Assembly: GCF_050633145.1 (NCBI RefSeq)
Contig: NZ_JBOEFY010000035.1
Location: 72,291-136,290, forward strand
Length of the DNA stretch: 64,000 bases
Reading direction: 5' to 3'
From: Kordia sp050633145
Lineage (GTDB): Bacteria; Bacteroidota; Bacteroidia; Flavobacteriales; Flavobacteriaceae
Within the stretch, counting starts at the first letter, position 1. Every line of letters begins with the position of its first letter. The position numbers and the translations under genes are program-made. Shown here piece after piece: positions 45,317 through 53,599 of the stretch. The notes under the pieces are model-generated. The model did not search any database. It saw only the letters and a program-made list of their open reading frames with translations, and had not been told where the DNA came from.

Positions 45317-45437
45317 GATATAAAAATTGCAATAAAAAATTTGATACCCTAAAACCGTTTTAAAATGGCACTAAAATCTTTGTAAATTATCAAAAGAACT
45401 GATATTGGAAACCTGTTCTTATTTTAGTATTCTAGGT

Positions 45438-46661
45438 TTAACACGAACAACAATCAGTAGCTGATGCTGCTTCATTAAAAGAACAATCGACACCTTGATC
45501 TACTGCTTTTTTTAGTTGAAGAAAAGCTTGTTGAATTTTTGACAATGGTGAAGCTACGTTCATACGCATAAATTGTGTGTGTGAGTTTTCAAACCAATCG
45601 CCCGGAGTTAAAGCCAATTTTGCCTGATTCACTACTAAATGCTTTAAAGCAGCATCAGATATATTCAGTTTGCTAAAATCTAACCAAACTTGGTATGTGC
45701 CTTCTGGCTTGTATAATGTTACTTCTGGCAATTCATTTTGGACAAAACTTTCAATCCAATTCATTGTTTTTTCAAGGTATGTCAGCAAATCATCCAGCCA
45801 CTCTTCTCCTTTTGTATACGCTGCTATTGTTGCATTGGCCGAATGTATGCTTCCATGATCTAAATATAACGAACCAATGGTGTCTTTAACTTGTTTGAAG
45901 GTGTTTTCATTTGGGATATATAGATATCCATTTGAGATACTTTGCATACCAAATGTTTTGGCCGGCGAGCCTAATACAGCAATATGATTTTCACTAGTAT
46001 TTAATGAAACGATACTATTAAATTCAGCGCCAGAATAGACAATATCAGAATGAATTTCATCACTGATAATAGTTACGTTGTATTTATTTGCTAGCTCTAC
46101 CAATTTTTGTAATTCTTCCTTAGTCCACACTCTACCAACAGGATTGTGAGGATTACATAATAAGATAGCTTTAATGTTTAAGGTTTTGAGTTTGCGCTCC
46201 ATATCTTCAAAATCCATTTGATATTGGCCTTCAACTACTTTTAACTTATTAGGAACTACTTTTCGATCTGCAGATTCAATCACCTTAAAAAATTGATGAT
46301 AGACAGGTGTTTGTACCATGATACTATCTCCTTTTTCAGACAGTTCTCTAATCAACACACCAATTCCTGTAAGTACTCCAGAAACCTGCACAAACGATTT
46401 AAGGTTTAATTTTAATTGATGACGTTTTAAATTCCAATCTGAAATTGCTTTAAAAACCGCTTCTGTATTAAATTCATACGCATACATATTCCTTGTTACC
46501 AATTTTTGCAAAGCTTCTTGAATAGGTTTTGCTATTTCAAAATCCATGTCGGCTATCCATAGTGGCATTACATCAGTTGCACCAAACATACCTTTTAAGT
46601 AGCTTGGATTACTTTTTGCAAAATTGTGTTCTACTGTGTGTATTGTATCAAATTGACTCAT
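45438..46661 (-). CDS. patB: PatB/MalY-type C-S lyase (cystathionine beta-lyase-like) with Cys-rich tail
   Basis: 407 residues from ATG 46661; the frame is open 13 codons further to 46700 but that would overlap the phosphatase gene. Fold-type I PLP enzyme: PLWIADMDFEIAKPI, LLCNPHNPVGRVWTKEEL, ISDEIHSDIVYSG and the PLP lysine in LGSPAKTFGMQS. It is most like PatB/MalY cysteine-S-conjugate beta-lyases, which split C-S bonds to give thiol, pyruvate and ammonia. The extreme C-terminus ends DCSFNEAASATDCCSC (Cys393, 404, 405, 407), absent from ordinary PatB and suggestive of metal or thiol binding. It is 25 bases after the phosphatase gene, in the SigZ operon. Confidence 0.9.
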   Translation of the reverse strand: MSQFDTIHTVEHNFAKSNPSYLKGMFGATDVMPLWIADMDFEIAKPIQEALQKLVTRNMYAYEFNTEAVFKAISDWNLKRHQLKLNLKSFVQVSGVLTGIGVLIRELSEKGDSIMVQTPVYHQFFKVIESADRKVVPNKLKVVEGQYQMDFEDMERKLKTLNIKAILLCNPHNPVGRVWTKEELQKLVELANKYNVTIISDEIHSDIVYSGAEFNSIVSLNTSENHIAVLGSPAKTFGMQSISNGYLYIPNENTFKQVKDTIGSLYLDHGSIHSANATIAAYTKGEEWLDDLLTYLEKTMNWIESFVQNELPEVTLYKPEGTYQVWLDFSKLNISDAALKHLVVNQAKLALTPGDWFENSHTQFMRMNVASPLSKIQQAFLQLKKAVDQGVDCSFNEAASATDCCSC

Positions 46662-46686
46662 TTTAATTTCTTTAAATTGTTTTTTA

Positions 46687-47586
46687 TTAGTTCCACTCAC
46701 TTTTTGCAGCTTTAAAAGCTTTTTGAAATTTGTCCGTATGCCACATAAGCATCAACATTTTATGTGCTATTTGTCTTGCTACTTCTTCATCACTAGGAAA
46801 ATGAACTCCCATAATTTCTCTCGACAAACCAATTTCATAAGCTAAGGCAATATATTCACCTCTCTTTTCTGGCACTAATTCACTTAAAGTATACGCTTGA
46901 ATATACGCCCATAACGTATGTCCGCTTGCAAAAGAAGGTGTTGGTATTTCTTGTAAAGGTTTAATATTGGCATCCAAATGATACGGTCTGGCACGTAATA
47001 GATTAAACTTTATAGCAAATTCTAATAAGCGAGTATCTTGCATAACACCTTTTAATAATTCGGCAGTTTTTGGATATTCTTTTGCATTGTATTTTTCTCC
47101 AGAAACTTCTCTTACCATAAAGAATAAGTCTTTTAAATTACTCTCATATCTATCATCTGTTTTTGTATAATTTTTATGAGGCCAATACCCTATTTTGGCT
47201 AACTGCATCACGCGTTTTATTTGTTTTTCAGTTCTCTTATTTTGTAAATCGAGTAAAAAATCTAGTTCAGCTCTTGTCTGTTGTGAACTATTGGCTGGAA
47301 ATTTTACTGAATTCACAATGAAATCTACCTGACTAGAACTTAAATAGTGAGGTTCGTTCGAAGCATACACAAGTAGAAAGTTTAAATAATTATCTGTAGG
47401 ATATTTAATTTCATCCATTGCGGCATATGCTGTACGATTTTCTGCATCTAGTTTTTTTAACTCTTTGTAGTGATTGCGTATAGGTTCTATGTCATGAATT
47501 GTTGAAAAAACAGCATTCTGACTGTATATACTTGTAGTGATAAAAAACGTTAAAATTAATGTGATATGTTTCTTTAGCGTATTCAT
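46687..47586 (-). CDS. Exported PAP2-superfamily class A acid phosphatase-like protein
   Basis: 299 residues from ATG 47586, chosen because it starts a clean signal peptide (KKHITLILTFFITTSIYSQ); an upstream in-frame ATG exists at 47643. The three PAP2 motifs are present: KFNLLRARP, TPSFASGHTLWA and SREIMGVHFPSDEEVAR. These match non-specific class A acid phosphatases of the periplasm. A candidate ECF promoter sits right upstream (47611-47650), so it seems to be a direct target of the SigZ-type factor encoded by the preceding gene. Confidence 0.9.
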   Translation of the reverse strand: MNTLKKHITLILTFFITTSIYSQNAVFSTIHDIEPIRNHYKELKKLDAENRTAYAAMDEIKYPTDNYLNFLLVYASNEPHYLSSSQVDFIVNSVKFPANSSQQTRAELDFLLDLQNKRTEKQIKRVMQLAKIGYWPHKNYTKTDDRYESNLKDLFFMVREVSGEKYNAKEYPKTAELLKGVMQDTRLLEFAIKFNLLRARPYHLDANIKPLQEIPTPSFASGHTLWAYIQAYTLSELVPEKRGEYIALAYEIGLSREIMGVHFPSDEEVARQIAHKMLMLMWHTDKFQKAFKAAKSEWN

Positions 47587-47610
47587 GTTATATATAATTT
47601 GTTTGATTTT

Positions 47611-47650
47611 ATATATAGACGTGACATCTAAAAAAAGACGCAAAAAAAAT
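47611..47650 (-). promoter_or_regulatory. Candidate SigZ-type ECF promoter of the phosphatase gene
   Basis: On the minus strand TTTTGCGTCTTTTTT is followed by ACGTCTATA. The two CGTCT boxes begin 19 bases apart, exactly as in the candidate promoter before sigZ (48222-48256). It lies between the sigZ stop and the phosphatase ATG, about 27 bases upstream of the latter. Confidence 0.65.
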
Positions 47651-48195
47651 TAGTCACAAGATGGCTTGCATTTTTTTGCTTTATACGCTATAACATCACC
47701 ATATACATCTGTAGATATAGTACAACATTGGTCGTAGGAAGACTTTAATAACTCTCTACCTCGTTGTACTCTTGATTTTGCACCTGAATACGAAATGTTT
47801 AAGCGTTCTGCTATTTCTTTCTGTGGTACGTTTTCAATATCTGCCATAATTATAGCTTGTTTGTACTTTTCGGGAAGTGAATTTATAAACGGGCTGATAC
47901 AATGAGTTAGCTCAGATGTTAGTGAATTTTCAGAAATATCTTCCGCTTCAATAGTATCAGAAGAAGTTTCAAATTTAAATTTTCTAAAATGAGAAATTAT
48001 TTCATTGCGTGTAATTTGATATATCCAAGACACCAATTTTTCTTTGTTTTTTAAAGTATCAAACTTTGTGAATACTTTTAAAAAGACATCTTGAACTATA
48101 TCTTTTGTGAGATCAGGATTTTGAACCTTTCCATTAACAAAATTTGTTAATCGGTCATTCATATCATTCCAAACGTGTATAATTTCAGTATTCAT
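47650..48195 (-). CDS. sigZ: SigZ-type ECF RNA polymerase sigma factor
   Basis: 181 residues. Region 2 (about 12-75: DLTKDIVQDVFLKVFTKF, KLVSWIYQITRNEIISHFRK) and region 4 (about 100-150: LPEKYKQAIIMADIENVPQK, EIAERLNISYSGAKSRVQRG) are complete. The C-terminal extension carries CC (157-158), DVYGDVIAY and CKPSC (176-180), as in Bacillus SigZ-like factors, and may bind metal or act as a redox switch. No anti-sigma gene is adjacent; the tail may do the sensing. It heads an operon with the phosphatase and C-S lyase genes, and a matching promoter precedes both this gene and the phosphatase. Confidence 0.9.
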   Translation of the reverse strand: MNTEIIHVWNDMNDRLTNFVNGKVQNPDLTKDIVQDVFLKVFTKFDTLKNKEKLVSWIYQITRNEIISHFRKFKFETSSDTIEAEDISENSLTSELTHCISPFINSLPEKYKQAIIMADIENVPQKEIAERLNISYSGAKSRVQRGRELLKSSYDQCCTISTDVYGDVIAYKAKKCKPSCD

Positions 48196-48221
48196 AGTAA
48201 CAAAAATAAATCAAAGATTTA

Positions 48222-48256
48222 TTTATAGACGCAAAGATTTAAAAAAGACGCAAAAT
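48222..48256 (-). promoter_or_regulatory. Candidate autoregulated SigZ-type ECF promoter
   Basis: On the minus strand TTTTGCGTCTTTTTT precedes TTTGCGTCTATAAAT; the CGTCT boxes start 19 bases apart. The -10-like box ends about 29 bases before the sigZ ATG, nearly the same distance as in the second copy at 47611-47650. Confidence 0.65.
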
Positions 48257-48316
48257 ATTTTAAAATACTAAAATGCAATCGGTATTCAAGTCATTTTACA
48301 ACTCATAACTTGAATT

Positions 48317-49138
48317 TTAATTCATTACATAACTTATTCCTAATAGCCCAATAGCTCCATCTATTAAAACTGAATAATATATTTCTTGGCGTTTGAGAGT
48401 TGTACATGCAATTAAGAGTGTTTGTACCATAATAGCTACTACAAATACTGGCGATTTATACATGGATTGAAAGACAATCTCTACTCCTACTATTGTTAAA
48501 ACAAACAGTGAAATTGCAATCATTTTTGCATTTCGAATACCTACCACTTGTGGAATTGTTCGTTGCTTATGCGAATCATATTTCAAATCTCTAATATCAA
48601 ACGGAATGGCGACTCCAACAAAGTACACATAATGTGCAGGAATAAAGAATAAAAAGGTTTCCCAATTGTAAATTTTCTCATTTATTATAGGAAACAGTAT
48701 TATCACTAATGTCCAAGTCAAAGCAATAGAATGAATCTTAATATAAGGCAATTCACGTAGGTTTCCTCCAAATATTCTAACTACATAAAAAAACGATATA
48801 ATACTAGCTATGCCAAATAACACTGCAATTGTCAGTGTTATATTGTTTACTAATTTTAAAAATATAATGCTTGCTATTAATCCACTAAAAAGGCTTAGGT
48901 AAACTATTAATTTCCGATGCTTGTACACCCATTTCAACCAAGGTGTTTTAGCTAAAATATTAGCTTTAAATAATCGTTGACTATTGTAAACACATAAGGT
49001 GGAGAAAAAACCAAACAGACCATAGTACACATAACTATCTATAGCAAATAGGTTTGCAACTCCCGCAGCGAGAAACCCTGCAGAAGTTGCTATGATAAGA
49101 TTTAAGTGAATGATATATGTTAGAATTACTTTAAACAA
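48317..49138 (-). CDS. UbiA-family prenyltransferase-like membrane protein
   Basis: 273 residues, about eight membrane helices. The second UbiA aspartate motif is clear (PFDIRDLKYDSHKQRTIP, about 184-201). The first (normally NxxxDxxxD) is degenerate, reading VYNSQRLFK. The protein may therefore be a divergent member of unknown activity. UbiA enzymes transfer prenyl chains in quinone, haem or lipid synthesis. It lies downstream of the monooxygenase/b561 genes on the same strand with ~90 bases between. Confidence 0.78.
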   Translation of the reverse strand: MFKVILTYIIHLNLIIATSAGFLAAGVANLFAIDSYVYYGLFGFFSTLCVYNSQRLFKANILAKTPWLKWVYKHRKLIVYLSLFSGLIASIIFLKLVNNITLTIAVLFGIASIISFFYVVRIFGGNLRELPYIKIHSIALTWTLVIILFPIINEKIYNWETFLFFIPAHYVYFVGVAIPFDIRDLKYDSHKQRTIPQVVGIRNAKMIAISLFVLTIVGVEIVFQSMYKSPVFVVAIMVQTLLIACTTLKRQEIYYSVLIDGAIGLLGISYVMN

Positions 49139-49230
49139 TTGAGTTTAAGTGTTTGAATTAGGAACAAAGCTTCATTTCTATTATATATCACCTGTATGTA
49201 TTAACTATATAGTTAAGAAGCAAATGATGA

Positions 49231-49662
49231 TTATTCTCTTATTAGGGTATAGAGAGACGGATTAGCTTTAAGCCCTTCTGTAGGTGGCACTCCGAGTTCT
49301 TTTGCCATTTTTTTGCTAGCATCCATAAATGCTTTTGAACTTTCCCAAACCGCAACATTTATCAATTCAAATTTGGTATCATTCTTTATTGATTTATGCA
49401 ATTTTGTAGATATATAACCAGGTTCTTTTTTTAGAAAGTCTCTGCATGCTTCCCAATAAATTATTGATTCTTCCAATTTACCTTCTGGCACTTCAAATGG
49501 ATTTATTAAAATGATATGTTCTGATGCATTGTTTTCCATAGTTGATTTATTTTTAGTTTGTTGTTCATTAGTACATGAAGTAATGCTCATTAGTAAAATT
49601 GTTATGAAAGTTAATCCTGAAACCTTTACTAAACTCTTCTTAAATAGTTTTCTAGTATTCAT
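49231..49662 (-). CDS. Antibiotic biosynthesis monooxygenase (ABM)-like lipoprotein
   Basis: 143 residues. Lipoprotein leader (LLMSITSC, Cys about 30) followed by a single ABM ferredoxin-like domain: ILINPFEVPEGKLEESIIYW, PGYISTKLHKSI, FELINVAVWESSKAFMDA. ABM domains act as monooxygenases or haem/quinol-handling proteins. Here it is 11 bases after the cytochrome b561 gene, so both belong to the MarR-controlled unit, perhaps a quinone or electrophile response. Confidence 0.85.
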   Translation of the reverse strand: MNTRKLFKKSLVKVSGLTFITILLMSITSCTNEQQTKNKSTMENNASEHIILINPFEVPEGKLEESIIYWEACRDFLKKEPGYISTKLHKSIKNDTKFELINVAVWESSKAFMDASKKMAKELGVPPTEGLKANPSLYTLIRE

Positions 49663-49673
49663 TTTTTAATTTA

Positions 49674-50201
49674 TTAAGACATTCTTTTTAAAGTATTCTC
49701 TTTTGTTAACGTATAATGCTTTATCACACCTAAAACGTGTAAAGCCAATAATATAATCATGATTGTGGCTAAAAATCCGTGGGCTTTTAGAGGCATAAGG
49801 TCTTCTCTTGAAAGTATTAAATCAGATACTCCCGATTGCAATGCATCAATATAACCGCCTGTAAACATGGTTACTATTCCTGCTATTGAAATAGCAATCA
49901 ATAAAATGTAAAAGGCATTATGAATCCACACAGCTAAGGTGTCATTGAATTTAGAGCCTGTCTCCAAATCTTTTGGTCGTTTAGATTTAAAAAACAAGTA
50001 ACTTCTTATTAGAGTTAAAATAAATACAACGACTCCTAGGATGGCATGTACCTTTATTAAACCCATTTTTTCAGATAGTGAAATATCTTCCATGTATTTC
50101 CCTAAAGGAAACAAGGTTAGAATTAATAGTGCAGTTACCCAATGTATTACAATAGTTCCCTTACTATATTTTTGTGTTAAGTCATTTTTTTGTTTCGTCA
50201 T
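49674..50201 (-). CDS. Cytochrome b561-family membrane protein
   Basis: 175 residues with four membrane helices. Candidate haem-ligand histidines: IVIHWVTALL (TM1), KVHAILGVVVF (TM2), WIHNAFYILL, and AHGFLATIMIILLALHVLG in the last helix. Bacterial b561 (CybB-like) proteins transfer electrons between quinol and periplasmic acceptors such as superoxide. First gene after the MarR gene on the same strand; a perfect 20-bp palindrome just upstream is the probable MarR operator. Confidence 0.9.
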   Translation of the reverse strand: MTKQKNDLTQKYSKGTIVIHWVTALLILTLFPLGKYMEDISLSEKMGLIKVHAILGVVVFILTLIRSYLFFKSKRPKDLETGSKFNDTLAVWIHNAFYILLIAISIAGIVTMFTGGYIDALQSGVSDLILSREDLMPLKAHGFLATIMIILLALHVLGVIKHYTLTKENTLKRMS

Positions 50202-50227
50202 AACATTGATTTAAAATTGTTATAGCA

Positions 50228-50247
50228 ATATTTGTCATGACAAATAT
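50228..50247. promoter_or_regulatory. MarR-type operator palindrome
   Basis: A perfect 20-bp palindrome, ATATTTGTCATGACAAATAT, lies between the MarR gene and the b561 gene. The half-site CATGACAAATAT recurs at 50719-50730, about 25 bases upstream of the MarR start codon. Confidence 0.75.
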
Positions 50248-50259
50248 ATGTATAAAAAA

Positions 50260-50694
50260 TTATTTTGATAAGTTATCTAAGATTTTTTTTGAAGTATCAT
50301 TAAACGCCTGAACTTGTTCATTACTTAATCCTTCGGTAGCTTTTTTAAGTATATCAACGGCTAGAGGCTCTACTAAATCACGAATTTCTACACCTTTTTT
50401 AGTTATAGAAATTTTCCAAGATCTTCGATCATTCGTATCTGCTTCCCTTACTGCGTAGCCTTTATTTTCAAGTTTATCAACTATCCTAGTTATGTTAGCA
50501 TTGTCTTTGAAAGTAAGTTTTGCAACTTCTTTTTGAGTTAATCCAGATTTTTCATTTAGTCTATTTAAAATAGCCCATTGTTCTGGTGTTACATCAATCT
50601 TATTATTTTTTATAGCTGAATTAAACTCTCTTTTTAATAAAAGAGCTGTCATATTAATCAAATAACCTGCAGATTGATCTAAAAATGATTCCAT
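50260..50694 (-). CDS. MarR-family transcriptional regulator
   Basis: 144 residues from ATG 50694, chosen over an ATG 29 codons upstream (50781) because the shorter protein has the family's length and the longer start would put an operator-like half-site inside the gene. Winged HTH: LTQKEVAKLTFKDNANITRI, wing DRRSWKISITKKG. MarR repressors are released by small phenolic compounds or oxidised thiols. It probably represses the b561-ABM genes through the palindrome at 50228 and itself through the half-site at 50719. Confidence 0.9.
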   Translation of the reverse strand: MESFLDQSAGYLINMTALLLKREFNSAIKNNKIDVTPEQWAILNRLNEKSGLTQKEVAKLTFKDNANITRIVDKLENKGYAVREADTNDRRSWKISITKKGVEIRDLVEPLAVDILKKATEGLSNEQVQAFNDTSKKILDNLSK

Positions 50695-50718
50695 AGTATT
50701 TGTTACATTATTAGTTAA

Positions 50719-50730
50719 CATGACAAATAT
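50719..50730. promoter_or_regulatory. MarR half-site upstream of the marR gene
   Basis: CATGACAAATAT repeats one arm and the centre of the perfect palindrome at 50228-50247. Only this arm is well conserved here, so binding may be weaker than at the b561 promoter. Confidence 0.5.
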
Positions 50731-50892
50731 AAAGTTAATATTCATAATACTATTGAAATTCTTATGCACAAAATAGCGCATACAGAATTATTCAGACAGA
50801 TTAAATAATGGATGGAATTATAGCAAAAGTATATTTAATGCAGTAAATACAGTGCTTTAACGATTTGCAAATACTATATTACATTTATCTAG

Positions 50893-52233
50893 CTAGTGTT
50901 TTCTCTTCTTTTTTGGAGTGTCACTTTTTGCATTAGCAGCACCAGTTTGTGCTAAATAATTAGCAAATATTTTATCTACTAATTCTTCTTTTGTTAAGTG
51001 ATGAAATATCGTTTTAATTTTAGCTTTATAAGCTTCAGAAACGTCACGGTTAGGTTTTGTTTTGAATATTTTTTTAGCCCATAACAAACCATTATTTTCT
51101 TCAATGCTTTGTGCATCTGCTTTTTTGAATTCGTTAAAAACAATGCCTAATTCATCTTCAAATTCAGGAATTTCTACAACTTCTTCTTTTTGTATCACAG
51201 ATAAGGAAAGTCCCTTTGCTCCTGCTCTCGCTGTTCTTCCGCTTCTATGAACATACGTATCATACGTGTCTGGCAAATGATAGTTAACAACATAGGAAAC
51301 TTCTTTGACATCAATACCACGCGCGGCCAAATCGGTTGCAACTAAGATATCTATAAATCCTTCTCTAAATTGTCCCATGATACGATCGCGAATTCCTTGT
51401 GTCAAACTTCCATGAATTGCACCAGAAGAGAATTTATTGATCGCTAGTTTTTTTGCTAATTTGTTTACTGCAGCTTTGGTTTTACAGAAAATAATACCGC
51501 GTTCGCCTTGTTTAGAACTTAGAAAATGAAGTAATACTTCTAGTTTTTCTATCGGTTCTACGACTACATATTGATGCTCAATTCCTTGATGACCAACAGT
51601 TGACATGTCCGCTTCAATATGCACTACCTGTTTGAACATGTAATTTTGAACCAATTGCTTGATGGTTCCTGGCATTGTTGCCGTAAACAGTAAGGTTCTA
51701 CGAGTTTTTGGAATTTCTTTTATGATGCTATCCAATCCTTCTTTTAGCGCACTGACCATTTCGTCCGCTTCGTCTAAGATAAAATAAGAGATGTTTTTGA
51801 TGTTGATAGCTTCTCGTTTTACCAAATCGGCTAAACGTCCTGGTGTGGCTACAATAATGTGTGTCGCTTCTTTTAAACGTTCTATTTGAGGTTTTATAGG
51901 AACGCCTCCACAAATAGAAGCGATAGAGATTTTAGGACTGTGCTTTGCAAAAGATTCCAAGTTATTGAAAATCTGTTGTCCCAATTCGCGTGTTGGCGTG
52001 AGTATTACAGCTTGAATTGCTGTATTTTCAGTGTCAATGAGTTGCACTAATGGCAAACCAAAAGCAGCAGTTTTCCCTGTTCCTGTTTTTGCTAAGGCAA
52101 CCACATCTTCTTTTTGATTTAGCACTACCGGAATTACTTTTTCTTGAATATCTGTCGGAACAGTTATTTGCAAGTCTGATAGACTTTGTTGTAATTGTTC
52201 ATTAATTCCTAAATCTGAAAACTGTTTTGACAT
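50893..52233 (-). CDS. DEAD-box RNA helicase
   Basis: 446 residues with the full motif series: Q motif region VPTDIQEKVIP, I AKTGTGKT, Ia PTRELGQQI, Ib TPGR, II DEADEM, III FTAT (a variant of SAT), IV GIIFCKTK, V ATDLAARGID and VI HRSGRTARAGAKG. The lysine-rich tail (DTPKKKRKH) probably binds RNA. Such helicases help ribosome assembly and RNA turnover, often in the cold. Monocistronic; start ATG 52233. Confidence 0.95.
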   Translation of the reverse strand: MSKQFSDLGINEQLQQSLSDLQITVPTDIQEKVIPVVLNQKEDVVALAKTGTGKTAAFGLPLVQLIDTENTAIQAVILTPTRELGQQIFNNLESFAKHSPKISIASICGGVPIKPQIERLKEATHIIVATPGRLADLVKREAINIKNISYFILDEADEMVSALKEGLDSIIKEIPKTRRTLLFTATMPGTIKQLVQNYMFKQVVHIEADMSTVGHQGIEHQYVVVEPIEKLEVLLHFLSSKQGERGIIFCKTKAAVNKLAKKLAINKFSSGAIHGSLTQGIRDRIMGQFREGFIDILVATDLAARGIDVKEVSYVVNYHLPDTYDTYVHRSGRTARAGAKGLSLSVIQKEEVVEIPEFEDELGIVFNEFKKADAQSIEENNGLLWAKKIFKTKPNRDVSEAYKAKIKTIFHHLTKEELVDKIFANYLAQTGAANAKSDTPKKKRKH

Positions 52234-52300
52234 CTAAAATAATTTTCGGCAAAGATAGGTAGTGTTTTTGAGGTTTTGGTGGTGATTGGATTGTATATTC

Positions 52301-53596
52301 TTAAATTATTTGTGTTATTCCTAATCTATTAGAATAAGAACTATACTCTACTTGAATTTCTGATAGCAATTCTTTATTGAAAATTTTTATTTTATTAAAA
52401 CGTTCATGAAATATATTTGGAGGTAGTGAAAATGCATACCTAAAATCAAAGATTAATGCACAATCACTTCTTTCTTCATCTAAATATAAATGGTCAAATA
52501 TTTTTAGAGATAAAGGCATAGTACTTTTACCTTTTAACTTGTTTTTTTTCCTAATGGGATTTAGAATTAATAAACCACCAAGTAGTTTTAAGTTTCTACC
52601 ATATTTATTTTGAGCAACATCACAAGGTCGCGATATAATCATTGCTATATCAATCAATTCTGGGCTTCTTTCACCATCATCGTGATTAGTTTGAAAAGAT
52701 AAATATTCTGCAATATTATCATCACGCTGGATATTATAGTTTTTAATTAAAGACTCATTTTCACAGATAGATATTAATCCAGGAATGATCAGTTCTTTAG
52801 GAATTGGATTTTGTAATATAAAGTGAAACCAAGAATTAAGTTTCGAATCAATGTCTGTTTTAGGGAATTCAGGTATGTTATAGAGGTTTTCGTTGTTTAC
52901 TTGAGTTATTTCCTCAAGTGGTCTCGTCGATTTTGAATTTGATGATAAGATATTGTCTAGTGCATCAAAAAGGACTTTTCTTTTCTCATTTTCATTTCCC
53001 TGCCCCAATAAATAAGTCCCACCATGACCAATTATTATTTTTTGTAATTTCTTCTTTAGAGCATCAGCATCAATACCTTTAACGAGATGACCTATAATTG
53101 TATTTGATGAATGTATTATACTTTTTTTCCAGGTCGCAAGTTCATCTATTTCAGGATATTTCTCTAGCTCACCTTTAATTGATAGCTCTAACTTTTCAAA
53201 ATCCCAGCTGTCCTTAGTTTTGAAATCATTTTTCTGTTTTACTATGCAAGCAAAAGGAGAACGGTTAATTTTTTTCAACTCTTCTAAGATTTCATCTTTG
53301 CTGTCTGTTTCTTTTGACCACAAGATTAAAATATAAAAAGAATATTCAGGTACTAGACTATAAATCCATGCAGCACAAAGTTCAGGATCATAATCTCTTA
53401 TATTTTCTGTATAATGAACATCTAAATATATTAGATTTAAATCTGAAAAATGAATATTAGGTTTATCATCTCCATTGGCTAAATGTGCATTAAAATACTT
53501 AATACCAACACCTTCTTTTTGATATTTTTGTATTATTCCCTCGACTTCATCAATTTTATCGTCTATTACTGCTATTCTTGGTTCAAATGATAACAT
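52301..53596 (-). CDS. Receiver-domain protein of the methyltransferase/GHKL cluster (putative effector)
   Basis: 431 residues. The first ~125 form a response-regulator receiver with every key residue: acidic pocket D12-D13, phosphoacceptor D59 (LIYLDVHYTE), S94 in ILWSKE and K120 in CIVKQKND. The remaining ~300 residues are not a recognised output domain. They include a helical block (130-230), and a conserved-looking MIISRPCDVAQNKYGR segment followed by LKLLGGLLILNPI, of a kind I associate with poorly known defence proteins. Located 3 bases after the GHKL gene, so it is part of that operon and is probably phosphorylated by its kinase-like half. No DNA-binding HTH seen, so a direct effector role is more likely than transcription control. 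Confidence 0.82.
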   Translation of the reverse strand: MLSFEPRIAVIDDKIDEVEGIIQKYQKEGVGIKYFNAHLANGDDKPNIHFSDLNLIYLDVHYTENIRDYDPELCAAWIYSLVPEYSFYILILWSKETDSKDEILEELKKINRSPFACIVKQKNDFKTKDSWDFEKLELSIKGELEKYPEIDELATWKKSIIHSSNTIIGHLVKGIDADALKKKLQKIIIGHGGTYLLGQGNENEKRKVLFDALDNILSSNSKSTRPLEEITQVNNENLYNIPEFPKTDIDSKLNSWFHFILQNPIPKELIIPGLISICENESLIKNYNIQRDDNIAEYLSFQTNHDDGERSPELIDIAMIISRPCDVAQNKYGRNLKLLGGLLILNPIRKKNKLKGKSTMPLSLKIFDHLYLDEERSDCALIFDFRYAFSLPPNIFHERFNKIKIFNKELLSEIQVEYSSYSNRLGITQII

Positions 53597-53599
53597 ATA

